A stretch of 36,865 nucleotides of DNA, from positions 1-36,865 of the forward strand of contig JASMMN010000026.1 of the NCBI GenBank assembly GCA_030748155.1, in the 5' to 3' direction. Source of the DNA: Phycisphaerales bacterium. Lineage in GTDB: Bacteria > Planctomycetota > Phycisphaerae > Phycisphaerales > SM1A02. The notes below the pieces were generated by a model. That model did not search any database and had not been told where the DNA came from. It worked only from the letters and a program-made list of their open reading frames with translations. Position numbers and translations under genes: made by a program. Below, piece by piece: positions 27,987 to 36,865 of this stretch (position 1 is the first letter of the stretch; the number at the start of each line of letters is the position of its first letter).

Positions 27987-29125
27987 CTACGCCGGTTCGA
28001 GCACTTCCCGGTACGTCACGCCCCGATCCGTGAGTTCCCGCGGCAGCGTGTCGAGTACGCGCTCATCGGCGGCCAATGCTTCCGGCGGATAGACGCCCGG
28101 CGTGCTGACAATGCCCGACTCGATCATCCTCGCCACATCGTCGCAGGGGAGGCCGTCGTGCCGACCATGCTGGTCCAGTTGGTCGCGGGATCGAGTTCGT
28201 CGTAGAGATCCCATGACAACCGGGTCGGCACGCCATCGAGGTCGCCCTCGGCTTCGACGCGCATGACCGTCAAGTCCCGCTCGCCCGGTTCATAGGTCCA
28301 CTTGGGAAAGAGCATGCTGCAGGTCAACTCCCGCGGACTCACCATGCAGCCGTTGATCTCGATCGGCTCGTCGTTGAGCAGGCCGGTTTCGCGCATCGCC
28401 CACACGAAGCCTCGGTGGCCGGGATACCGCATGGTCTGCTCGAGCATGTTGGGAACATCAAGTGTCTCGGTCAGGCTGAGAAGACCGTCGGTGTTGAACG
28501 CTTCAAGCGTGCCGATCTCTGGGAAGTCGACCAAGACCGGTTCACTCAATGCTTCGCGGAGAACGATCTCGCCGTGCTCGACAATCCTCGCAGGCCGCAG
28601 GTACTGCTCAATCACGTCGTACGGGCTGAATCCGGCCTTGTATTGCCACGGGGGTGGCGGTCGATCGGGAGGCCACCAACTCGAATCACGATTGATCGGC
28701 AGGGAGAGGGCCGATGGGCCGCGACACCAGCGAGCAGGTTGCTCATTCCGGGGCCACCCCGCAGTCCACGACGGCCACGGTGCCGCTTCGTTGGGCCATC
28801 TCGCTCAGTTGCCAGGCATCCTCGGGCATGAAGGAGATGTCGCAAGAGGGCTTGGCGGTATCGATGACCGCCTGAAGGGCGGTATGGCCAATCGGCCCGG
28901 CAGGGTGCCGAGTACGGTGTCGGCGTTCGAAGCGATCCGCCGGACCATGTCAGGGCACGACAAATCGGCCTACCGCACTTGGAGGGCCTCATTCTGCCCT
29001 TTCGCGAAATCCAATTATTTCTGATCGAGGTCGAACAAGGTGACCTGCCGACCCGTCTCTGATGCCAGATCGAGGGCCATCACGGCGCCCACCATTCCGC
29101 CGCCAAGCACCACCGTCTGATTCAT
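27987..29125 (-). pseudogene. Saccharopine dehydrogenase-like protein, degraded (two in-frame stops, four apparent 1-nt losses)
   Basis: Collinear fragments in successive frames: MNQTVVLGGGMVGAVMALDLASETGRQVTLFDLDQK*LDFAKGQNEALQVR*ADLSCPDMVRRIASNADTVLGTLPG / IGHTALQAVIDTAKPSCDISFMPEDAWQLSEMAQRSGTVAVVDCGVAP / GMSNLLAGVAA...IVIRVGGLP / YKAGFSPYDVIEQYLRPARIVEHGE...DPATNWTSMVGTT / GLPCDDVARMIESGIVSTPGVYPPEALAADERVLDTLPRELTDRGVTY. Confidence 0.8.
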
Positions 29126-29530
29126 CACGATCCCTCTGTGAGGCGGCGGACCCCAAAAAACTGCCGTTGATGACAAAAAGTCCGAACTGGGCACACACCT
29201 GTATGGACATCTCAATAGTAGTTGATGAAGGATCGCCCCCGTCGGGGAACCGCCGGCCAGATCCCGCCGAACCCTTTCATGGGGCATCGCCAAGGATCGG
29301 CCTTGGCGGCCCCGAATCGAAGATCCGGAAAGTCAGGAGTTCCCAGGCCCCACACGCGACGGACCAACGGATGACAGCCCACATCCCCCGCCCGCCACAT
29401 CAGGCCCCGCCCCGGCCGACCCCGTCGTCCCTCCCCGCAAGCCCCTGCCGCGTACGCAGAGGCTTCCTCACAGCAGCCCAGCCCCGATCGGCCATGACCG
29501 CCAACGGGAGCCGCACCGAGGAGCAGTTCC

Positions 29531-30061
29531 GTGCAGATCACTCAAAAACGCGCCGATCTCGTGCTCGACCTCTTCGAGCAGTATTACACAAGAGTCTTCT
29601 GCTTCGCCCGCAAGTCCTTGCCGGCCGAAAGCGCCGAAGACATCTCTCAGGAGGTTTTCTCCCGCCTCCTGCAACTAAGACACCTTGAGGAACTCGATGT
29701 CATCTCGATCAGTTATCTGATCAAGATCGCCGACAACCTCATCAAACGCCGGTACAACCGCGGGCAGCGATTCAATCGCTTTCTCGAAGCGGCCCATGCC
29801 GAGACCCGCGATCGCCGGGGTGATGGCCATCGAGACGAACCAACACCCGAACTCAGTCGTGAGTTGACGGATTGCCTCAACACGCTGCCGCCAAGCGAGC
29901 GGGAAGCCGTTCGACTGGTAGTCTGCCACGGGCTGAGTTATCAAGAAGCCGCCGAGTCGCTTGGCGTGCCCGTTTCGACGGTCAACAACTGGAAGTACCG
30001 CGGCCTGCAGCGTCTTAAGGAGATGAGCGACGACGGACACGATACTGGACACGCCGCGTAG
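29531..30061 (+). CDS. ECF-like RNA polymerase sigma factor
   Basis: Region 2: LFEQYYTRVFCFARKSLPAESAEDISQEVFSRLLQ; region 4: LNTLPPSEREAVRLVVCHGLSYQEAAESLGVPVSTVNNWKYRGLQRLKE. Confidence 0.85.
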   Translation: MQITQKRADLVLDLFEQYYTRVFCFARKSLPAESAEDISQEVFSRLLQLRHLEELDVISISYLIKIADNLIKRRYNRGQRFNRFLEAAHAETRDRRGDGHRDEPTPELSRELTDCLNTLPPSEREAVRLVVCHGLSYQEAAESLGVPVSTVNNWKYRGLQRLKEMSDDGHDTGHAA

Positions 30062-30965
30062 GAATTCCGACTCGACAATTGCCATCACCGGCGGCTCGGG
30101 ACTGATCGGAACGGCCCTCCGCCGCCGCCTTCAGGAACGCGGCACCACCATCCTGCGGTTGGTCCGGCACGTGCCGACTGCGGCAGATGAGGTGCGGTGG
30201 AACCCCAAAGGCTCCTTCACGCCCGATCCTCGCCTTGAGAAGCTCGATGCCGTTGTCCACCTCGCAGGAGCCGGCATTGCCGATCGCCGCTGGACGGCAT
30301 CGCGGCGAGAGATACTCCTCCGAAGCCGTGTCGATGGCACGCGGTTTCTGGTCGAAGCCCTGCAACAACTTGGACACCCACCCACCGCCTTCGTGCAGGC
30401 TTCCGCGATCGGCTGGTACGGCGATCGCGGCGATGAGATTCTGACCGAACAGTCGCCACGTGGACAGGGCTTTCTCTCCGGACTGACCTACGCGTGGGAG
30501 CGGGCGGGTGAACCCATCGAACAGATCGGAACGCGGCGAGTCACGCTTCGGATGGGCATGGTGTTGTCTGCATCCGGCGGTGCACTGGCCCGCATGAAAC
30601 CACTCTTTCGGTTCGGTCTCGGCGGTCGCCTCGGCAACGGGCGGCAATGGGTGAGTTGGATTGCGATGCCGGACCTCATCGACATCATTACCCGAAGTTG
30701 CAGCGATGAAACACTTCGGGGACCGATGAATGCAGTGTCGCCAAACCCCGTCACAAACCGCGAGTTCACTGCAGCACTGGCCCGCCAGTACCATCGCCCT
30801 GCCCTATTGCCCGCACCTGCCTGGGCCCTGACGATGGGGCTGGGAGGCATGGCAGGCGAACTGCTGCTGTCGAGTCAGCGGTGTCTCCCTGCAGCATTGA
30901 CCGCCTCTGGGCAGTGTTTTATCCACGAGACGGTCGAAACTGGGCTTTTTTATCTCAGTTCTTGA
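30045..30965 (+). CDS. TIGR01777-family (YfcH-like) NAD-dependent epimerase/SDR
   Basis: Reading upstream of the listed ORF adds the Rossmann motif IAITGGSGLIGTALRRRL; DAVVHLAGAGIADRRWTASRREILLRSRVDGTRFLVEAL; ASAIGWYGDRGDEILTE. The start is uncertain: CTG at 30045 is a guess, and the frame opens at 30027. Confidence 0.8.
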   Translation: MDTPRRNSDSTIAITGGSGLIGTALRRRLQERGTTILRLVRHVPTAADEVRWNPKGSFTPDPRLEKLDAVVHLAGAGIADRRWTASRREILLRSRVDGTRFLVEALQQLGHPPTAFVQASAIGWYGDRGDEILTEQSPRGQGFLSGLTYAWERAGEPIEQIGTRRVTLRMGMVLSASGGALARMKPLFRFGLGGRLGNGRQWVSWIAMPDLIDIITRSCSDETLRGPMNAVSPNPVTNREFTAALARQYHRPALLPAPAWALTMGLGGMAGELLLSSQRCLPAALTASGQCFIHETVETGLFYLSS

Positions 30966-31043
30966 TCTGTTTTTCTGTATCTGAAGGCCTCCCCCTTGTA
31001 GAGTGGGGCGTGAGTTGTGTGCCCTCGGTTTGGGGGGTCCACA

Positions 31044-33323
31044 GTGGGAAAGAGAATCAGAGAAGGAGTAGGTCTCGTGTACACCACCACTACCACATTG
31101 CTTGGCGCGGTCGCCGTGACGACCGGTGTTCATGCTGGAACAACGCTGATGGATCAAGTCGGTGCCAATGACGGAACCGACATCGGTACCAACATCTTGG
31201 CAAGTCAGTACTTCGAGGCGGCCTATTCGGTCTATAACATCGCCGCCATCGACGACTTCGACAACAGTGGCGGCTTGGCAGCCACATCGGTCGCTGCAGT
31301 CATCAGCGGATGGAATGGCTATACCAGCATCGATCTGGTTAGCGGAGTAGAAGTCAACTTCTATCTCTCTATCGAGGACGCAGCAGCAAATCTCACCGGA
31401 TATGCCACCGGTTCCGGTGACGTCACACTCGACTCGGTTTGGACCGGTCAGGCGTACGGGGATTTGGTCCGCCTCGATGGCATGTGGGCGCTCACCGCCG
31501 ACACGCAGATGGTCACCATGATCCCTTCCAATGAATTTGCCAACAACGGACAAACCGGCATCTGTTCGTCATTTATCGGGGACGGCGCGGCTTGGCAAGC
31601 CAACCCGGGAGGCGGCTTCGGAATGCCGAACAACTGGCAAGCAGCCACCGAAAACCTCGCCTTTCGGGTGATGGGCGGCGTGGGTGATCCGTGCGATCTG
31701 CCACTTGGCTCATGCCCGGCAGATGTCACTGGAGACGGCCTCGTTGATGTCAATGATGTGCTGGGGATCATTGGCTCCTTCGGAGAGTCAGGCGATGGCA
31801 CGTTCCGCCCATTGGGCGACTGCTGGCCGAGCCCCGCGGGCGACTGCTCCGTGACGGTTGATGACTTGCTGACGGGCATCGGTGCATTTGGTGCCGACTG
31901 CCAGGAATACGGGGCATGCTGCTTCGGCATCGCCGGCTGTGACGAGAACGTGCTGGAAGCCGACTGCACGGGCGATTGGCTCGGCTGGAACTCGACCTGT
32001 GCCGAGTGCCAGTATGGCGCATGCTGCTCTACAGATGGCAGTTGCATGGAAGGCACCCCAGAAGAGTGCGCCGACGCTGGCGGCACCTACTCGGGCGATG
32101 GCATCGACTGTGCTGCCGCGAACTGCCCGCAACCCTCCGCTGGCGCGTGCTGCATCGGATTCACGGATTGTCTCGACGGATTGCTGCCTGCGGACTGCGA
32201 AGCCTTCGGCGGTACGTTCCAAGGCAATGACACGGTCTGCACGGACGGCCTCTGCGGCTGGGGCGGATGCCCCGACGGTGCCACCGACGAAGGTGTGCCC
32301 TGCAACGAGGACACCACCGATCCGAATGGTGACCCCAATGGCGGCGGGAACTCGAATCCGCCCGCCTACGGCAGCATCGCCGATGGCGAAACGATCTGCG
32401 GATTCGCCTCCGTCTACACCTGTATCGGCTGTGGTGATTCGGGCGAAGATCTCACGTACCGAGACACCGACTGGTACCTGTTCGACAACTCGGCAGGTGG
32501 CGACTGGACCGTCTCCGGTGGCGGTGAGTTGAGTCTCATCATGGGTGTCGTCGATAATGATGCGCTCGCCTTTGTCGACTACTTCATTACCGAGGCGTAT
32601 CAAGAAGGCGAAGTGACCGTCACGCTCCCGGCAGGCGGCAGTTACTCCGTCTTTGTCGCCCCAGCGGACTGGGACCAGCCCACGTGTTCGGTTGGCGACA
32701 ATGACTATGCGGTCACGCTGAGCGGATCTGCTGCTGCGAACGCAGCCTGCTGCGTCGGCACTCAGTGCGCGGGCGATATGAGCCCGGCCGACTGCGCCGC
32801 GATAGGCGGCACGTATGTCAGTGGCGAATCATGCGCCTCCTACACCTGCCCCGCCCAGTACGAGGGATGCACCGGCTCCAACGTCAATGAGTCCGATTAC
32901 GGCTGCGTCTGCTTCGTGGACGGCGATGACTCTGAGACCGACTGCAACGGTGGCAGCAACATGGCCTCACCCGCCTTCACACCGCTCTCATCGGGCGACG
33001 TGATCTGTGGTGATCTCTCGGTGTACATCGAAGGCCCCACCGGAGGCACCTACCGCGACCTCGACTGGTGGGTCTCAGATGCAGTCAACTCGGGCGGTAC
33101 CTTCGACTTCAGCATCGGCTCTGAGATGAGTACCGTGATCCTTCTGGTCAATCTCGACGCGGGGACGGTGGACAACGATGTCCTCGCCGCGCCGGGTACG
33201 ATCGCCGAGGTGACTTGGACGATCGGAGCGGGCAATTGGTCCGTTGTGACGGCACCTTCCGAGTGGAATACCGCGTGGACCTGTGCCAGCGGTCTGTCCG
33301 AGTATCGATTCTCCATGGATTGA
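31044..33323 (+). CDS. Large secreted Cys-rich repeat protein with dockerin-like EF-hand pair, GACC repeats and two PPC-like domains
   Basis: Signal-like N-terminus (VGKRIREGVGLVYTTTTTLLGAVAVTTGVHAG); CPADVTGDGLVDVNDVLGIIGSFG...GDCSVTVDDLLTGIGAFGADC; four GACC repeats; duplicated TYRD(T/L)DW domains. Start may be GTG 31017, 31044 or 31077; AAGGAG at 31063-31068 favours 31077. Confidence 0.8.
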   Translation: MGKRIREGVGLVYTTTTTLLGAVAVTTGVHAGTTLMDQVGANDGTDIGTNILASQYFEAAYSVYNIAAIDDFDNSGGLAATSVAAVISGWNGYTSIDLVSGVEVNFYLSIEDAAANLTGYATGSGDVTLDSVWTGQAYGDLVRLDGMWALTADTQMVTMIPSNEFANNGQTGICSSFIGDGAAWQANPGGGFGMPNNWQAATENLAFRVMGGVGDPCDLPLGSCPADVTGDGLVDVNDVLGIIGSFGESGDGTFRPLGDCWPSPAGDCSVTVDDLLTGIGAFGADCQEYGACCFGIAGCDENVLEADCTGDWLGWNSTCAECQYGACCSTDGSCMEGTPEECADAGGTYSGDGIDCAAANCPQPSAGACCIGFTDCLDGLLPADCEAFGGTFQGNDTVCTDGLCGWGGCPDGATDEGVPCNEDTTDPNGDPNGGGNSNPPAYGSIADGETICGFASVYTCIGCGDSGEDLTYRDTDWYLFDNSAGGDWTVSGGGELSLIMGVVDNDALAFVDYFITEAYQEGEVTVTLPAGGSYSVFVAPADWDQPTCSVGDNDYAVTLSGSAAANAACCVGTQCAGDMSPADCAAIGGTYVSGESCASYTCPAQYEGCTGSNVNESDYGCVCFVDGDDSETDCNGGSNMASPAFTPLSSGDVICGDLSVYIEGPTGGTYRDLDWWVSDAVNSGGTFDFSIGSEMSTVILLVNLDAGTVDNDVLAAPGTIAEVTWTIGAGNWSVVTAPSEWNTAWTCASGLSEYRFSMD
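31911..32255 (+). repeat. Three tandem Cys-rich GACC protein repeats (a fourth copy at 32742-32849)
   Basis: GACCFGIAGCDENVLEADCTGDWLGWNSTCAEC; GACCSTDGSCMEGTPEECADAGGTYSGDGIDCAAANC; GACCIGFTDCLDGLLPADCEAFGGTFQGNDTVCTDGLC; fourth AACCVGTQCAGDMSPADCAAIGGTYVSGESCASYTC. Confidence 0.85.
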
Positions 33324-33351
33324 TCTGGTCCAACCTGTTCTTGTTCCCAGC

Positions 33352-33382
33352 AGCCCCCGGCTTCACGCCGGGGGCTGTTTTT
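33352..33382 (+). terminator. Rho-independent terminator after the Cys-rich secreted protein
   Basis: AGCCCCCGGC-TTCAC-GCCGGGGGCT perfect 10-bp stem followed by GTTTTT. Confidence 0.92.
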
Positions 33383-33450
33383 GGGGGCATTCAATGAAAT
33401 CGATCAGGAGTGCTCGCCGACTTCCGGCTGTCAGCGACAAAGCCCCCGGC

Positions 33451-34407
33451 CTACTGCTGCTGCTGTTGCGCGGCAGCCTCGTCGGCCCGCTGCTCGTGGA
33501 CTGCTTGATGGTCGGGAGGTTCGGCGAACACCGGGACTTCCATGATGAGTGGATCCGCGACATGGTGTCGTTCACGACGCTCGACGGGGGTGGTCTGCAC
33601 TTCCACCGTCAAGGCCTCCTCTGCCGCGCCGCGGAAAATGCCGCGATTCGGCGGCACATCGGCATAGGTTCTCCCGTAGGCGATCACCACATACGACTCG
33701 CCGATGCTGCACGCGTGCGTCGGGTCGAACCCGACCCAGCCGACCGAGGGCGACCACACTTCGATCCACGCATGACTTTCAGACGGCTTGACTGGGTTCT
33801 CGACATGCAGGTAGCCATTCACATACCGACAGGGAACCCCATTCAAACGAAGCAGCCCCAGCGCAATATGAGAAAAGTCCTGGCAGACGCCGGCTCCTGC
33901 AGCGAGCGCATCGTCACTGGTCGAATGGGCGTGCGTCACCTGAGGTCGATAGTCGAGTTGCTCACCCAGTGCCGTGGCCAATCGCTCGATCATTCCGCCC
34001 ACCGTCGGACAATCGGGCAGTTCCAGTTGGTCGGAGAACTTTCGCAGGCGATCGCTCTTGATCACCGGACCGCCAAATTGAAGGAAGTCCCAATCGGCGA
34101 GTGTCGGCTCCAATTCAGATACGAGGTCTGGAAGGCTCGTCGGATCGTTCGCGGCCTCACTTGTCTCCACCAGACATCGGCACGCGACTTCAACGCGGTC
34201 GTGGTAATCCGTAATCGAAAACCAATGCATGGCGTTTCCAAGCCAGTCTTCATGGCGACTTGGCTGCGCATGCGGACCGATTGCCAGTTCGAAGTCGTGC
34301 AGCGTCTGGCTCTCCTGCGTCCGAGGTTCTACGCGGATCTCCATGTGCGACTCCCGCACGAAAGCGGAGTACTGAAACTGATGGCGATGGGTGATCTCAA
34401 GCAGCAT
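33451..34407 (-). CDS. Transglutaminase-like cysteine-protease-fold protein
   Basis: MLLEITHRHQFQYS (Bact_transglu_N-like); catalytic GAGVCQDFSHIALGLLR, ESHAWIEVW, GWVGFDPTH (Cys-His-Asp). Confidence 0.88.
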   Translation of the reverse strand: MLLEITHRHQFQYSAFVRESHMEIRVEPRTQESQTLHDFELAIGPHAQPSRHEDWLGNAMHWFSITDYHDRVEVACRCLVETSEAANDPTSLPDLVSELEPTLADWDFLQFGGPVIKSDRLRKFSDQLELPDCPTVGGMIERLATALGEQLDYRPQVTHAHSTSDDALAAGAGVCQDFSHIALGLLRLNGVPCRYVNGYLHVENPVKPSESHAWIEVWSPSVGWVGFDPTHACSIGESYVVIAYGRTYADVPPNRGIFRGAAEEALTVEVQTTPVERRERHHVADPLIMEVPVFAEPPDHQAVHEQRADEAAAQQQQQ

Positions 34408-34410
34408 GGG

Positions 34411-35361
34411 CTACACCGTGAAATACAGTCTGGTCAGGGATTCGTGAATATGCGTGACCTCCGCGGCCAGACCGCCACACACTGCCGCGAAGTCGTGACG
34501 ACCGAGCAGTTCCTGCTCCTCGTAGCGGATCTGAGAAGCCATGCGTCCGACGAGCCTAGCTGATTCCGTCAGGACGCCGCCCCGTTCGATCTCCAATAGG
34601 TCGCTCTGCATGTGCGCCACGCCGAAGGCCACACTGTGGGGCGTCTGTGTATTGAACATCAGGAAACCGGCCACCGACTGAGGTGTCAACTCGACACCCT
34701 GTACCCGACGGTAGTTCTCCAGCGAACCCGCCGAACGCAGAACCGAGCGAAGAACCGCGTGATGCACAGGGATATCCACATCCGATGGCGTTCGGATCAG
34801 AAGCGGGATGCGGTGCCGCAGCAGGAGGAGGACGCGATAGACACGCTCGAGCATGACGCCGAGATCAAGGAATGTCCACGCCTCGTCTCGGATCAGCGTC
34901 CGACCGGTCGCACCGCCGATCCCGAAGACCGCCTCTTGTACCTGCCCAAGCAGCGTATCGGGCCGCTCTTCGCCACGAAGACCGGCATCCAGATGCAACC
35001 AGCACTCATTGATCTGCTCGAATACTTCGCGAGTGAGGTACTCCCGGATGGCACGTGCATTCTCGCGAGCGTTATGAATGGATGACACGACAGAGAGTGT
35101 GTTGTTTGTGCCGAGCAGATACGAATGCAGTCCGAACATCCTTGCGTCATCGACATCCGTGAATGCCTCGGTCGCCGTTGAACCGGGATACACATGCTGA
35201 AACCCGGACCAGAAGTCAACAGCCTGTTCCGGAGCCAATCCCCGAATTTCGACGGTCAACTGCTCAGCGACGAAGAGGCTTCGGCAGAGGTTCGCTGCCC
35301 GCTCAAGGTATCGACCCATCCAGTAGATGTTCTCTGCCGAGCGGGAAAGCAGCGTGCTCAT
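34411..35361 (-). CDS. Alpha-E domain-containing protein (DUF403-like)
   Basis: MSTLLSRSAENIYWMGRYLERAANLCRSLFV; NARENARAIREYLTREVFEQIN; TFLDLGVMLERVYRVL. Confidence 0.88.
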   Translation of the reverse strand: MSTLLSRSAENIYWMGRYLERAANLCRSLFVAEQLTVEIRGLAPEQAVDFWSGFQHVYPGSTATEAFTDVDDARMFGLHSYLLGTNNTLSVVSSIHNARENARAIREYLTREVFEQINECWLHLDAGLRGEERPDTLLGQVQEAVFGIGGATGRTLIRDEAWTFLDLGVMLERVYRVLLLLRHRIPLLIRTPSDVDIPVHHAVLRSVLRSAGSLENYRRVQGVELTPQSVAGFLMFNTQTPHSVAFGVAHMQSDLLEIERGGVLTESARLVGRMASQIRYEEQELLGRHDFAAVCGGLAAEVTHIHESLTRLYFTV

Positions 35362-36812
35362 GGAACAAGCTCCTCCGCCAGCACCCATGTGTCCTTGCTG
35401 CCGCCGCCTTGGGACGAATTCACCACATAGGACCCCTCCTCCATGGCGACCCGTGTCAACCCTCCGGGCAATACACGAATCGACTCGCCGTACAACACGA
35501 AGGGGCGCATGTCCACCCGCCGCGGAGCGAATTCATCACCCATCCACGTCGGGTGTGACGAGAACTCGACCAGTGGCTGCGCGATGTACGCGCCCGGATC
35601 GGCGTCGAAGGATTCCGCGAAGCGGGCAATCTCCTCCCGCGTGGCGCTTGGGCCGACGAGCATTCCATACCCACCGGCTCCGCCAGTCAGTTTCACCACG
35701 AGTTCGGATAGATGCTCACGAATGTACTGCGCTTCATCGGGCCGTCGCCCGATCCATGTATGCACCTGAGCCAACAACGGATCTTCGTCCAAGAAGAACC
35801 TCACGATATCCGGCATGTAGGGGTAGATGGACTTGTCGTCCGCAACGCCTGCCCCAGGGGCGTTGGCGATTGTGACGTTACCCGCCCGCCATGCATGAAT
35901 GAGCCCCGGCACGCCGAGCAGACTTGTCGAATTGAACACGACCGGATCGATGAATTCATCGTCGACCCGCCGATACAGCACATCGACCCGCTGACGACCG
36001 CGGGTCGTTCGCATCGATACCTGATCGTTCTCGACGATGAGATCTCGCCCCTCCACCAGCGGCACCCCCATCTCCCGAGCGAGGAAAGAGTGCTCAAAGT
36101 AGGCGCTGTTGTTCAGCCCCGGCGTCAGGACTGCGACGGACGGACGTTCTCGTCCGCGTGGTGCTGCGAACTTCAGCACCTCCAGCAGCATTTGTGGATA
36201 CAGATCAACCGGTCGCACCCCATATCTGGCGAAGATCTCTGGAAAGACGCGGGAGAGCAAGTTCCGATTCTCCAGCACGTACGACACACCGCTCGGACAG
36301 CGGCAGTTGTCCTCGAGTACCAGAAAACCACCCTGCTCATCACGCAGCAGATCGATGCCGGCGATGTGAGTGAAGATGCCGTGACGAGGGCGTGTGCCGA
36401 CGAGTTCACGGCGAAAGGCGCTGCGAGAGAGCGCCAAGTCGAATGGAACAACGCCCGCCCGCAGACAACGCTGGTCGCCGTACACATCTTCCAGAAAGAG
36501 ATTCAGAGCCGTGACTCGCTGAATCAGACCCGCCTCCAGTGCCATCCACTCATCTGAGCCGATGATCCGCGGCACGAAGTCGAATGGAAAAATCCGCTCG
36601 GCCCCCTTCTCGCCGCCATACACCGTGAACGTGATGCCTTGGTTGACCAGTGACACCTGCTGAAGCCGCTCGCGGCGACGCACTTCGTCGTCATCGAGTC
36701 CGCCCAACGTGTCGATCACGGATCGATAGAGACCTCGGGCGGCATCATCCTCCACCAGCGCCTCATCGTATCCCTTCTCGGCTGCCTTCCAAGCAAGTGT
36801 CATGACCGGCAA
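35358..36812 (-). CDS. Circularly permuted ATP-grasp protein (type 2)
   Basis: NQGITFTVYGGEKGAERIFPFDFVPRII; FLVLEDNCRCPSGVSYVLENR; PGLNNSAYFEHSFLAREMGVPLVEGRDLIV; VVKLTGGAGGYGMLVGP. Stop overlaps the alpha-E start (ATGA). Confidence 0.9.
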   Translation of the reverse strand: MPVMTLAWKAAEKGYDEALVEDDAARGLYRSVIDTLGGLDDDEVRRRERLQQVSLVNQGITFTVYGGEKGAERIFPFDFVPRIIGSDEWMALEAGLIQRVTALNLFLEDVYGDQRCLRAGVVPFDLALSRSAFRRELVGTRPRHGIFTHIAGIDLLRDEQGGFLVLEDNCRCPSGVSYVLENRNLLSRVFPEIFARYGVRPVDLYPQMLLEVLKFAAPRGRERPSVAVLTPGLNNSAYFEHSFLAREMGVPLVEGRDLIVENDQVSMRTTRGRQRVDVLYRRVDDEFIDPVVFNSTSLLGVPGLIHAWRAGNVTIANAPGAGVADDKSIYPYMPDIVRFFLDEDPLLAQVHTWIGRRPDEAQYIREHLSELVVKLTGGAGGYGMLVGPSATREEIARFAESFDADPGAYIAQPLVEFSSHPTWMGDEFAPRRVDMRPFVLYGESIRVLPGGLTRVAMEEGSYVVNSSQGGGSKDTWVLAEELVP

Positions 36813-36865
36813 TCCTACAGGAGGGTAGATATCGGCGATGCCGACATCAGTTCCACGAATCGGAT

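Noticed and set aside
28612-29125. Programmed frameshifting or stop-codon recoding in the saccharopine-dehydrogenase-like gene
   Set aside because: Four shifts and two different stop codons (TAA, TAG) in one gene are far better explained by decay or sequencing error.
29062-29688. 208-aa plus-strand ORF
   Set aside because: Pro/Arg/Ser-rich, overlaps the pseudogene and the sigma factor start; composition typical of spurious GC-rich ORFs.
1-36865. CRISPR arrays, insertion sequences, prophage or rRNA genes
   Set aside because: No regularly spaced direct repeats, transposase/integrase motifs or rRNA signatures were seen on reading the window.

Overview
This is a high-GC bacterial window. Its gene content suggests a planctomycete (Phycisphaerae-like): a planctomycete-style secretin with a Gly-rich linker, a dockerin-like Cys-rich secreted protein, and an LptD-like barrel beside minimal division genes. 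Lineage is inferred, not tested. Order along the window: partial secretin-like gene (-, runs off the left edge and is absent from the ORF track); carA (-); priA, rsmH, a two-LysM protein, an FtsL-like protein and ftsI (+); UbiA-like membrane protein (-); ribH, nusB, ftsY and an LptD-like protein (+); rny-efp-rsmA (-); a duplicated ABC-2 permease (+); pdhA-pdhB-pdhC (-); a chagasin/I42-like lipoprotein (-); tRNA-Arg(ACG) (-); rpsT with a terminator and a CPBP protease (+); a Gfo/Idh/MocA oxidoreductase (-) divergent from a DadA-like FAD oxidoreductase (+); a decayed saccharopine-dehydrogenase-like pseudogene (-); an ECF-like sigma factor overlapping a TIGR01777-type epimerase with no ordinary start codon (+); a 768-aa Cys-rich repeat protein with a strong terminator (+); and a three-gene cassette of ATP-grasp, alpha-E and transglutaminase-like proteins (-). 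The items most worth follow-up are the ATP-grasp cassette, the Cys-rich protein architecture, the pseudogene, the start-less epimerase, the LysM-FtsL-FtsI arrangement and the hairpin-rich rny leader. Product calls rest on motifs recognised by eye; no database search was run.
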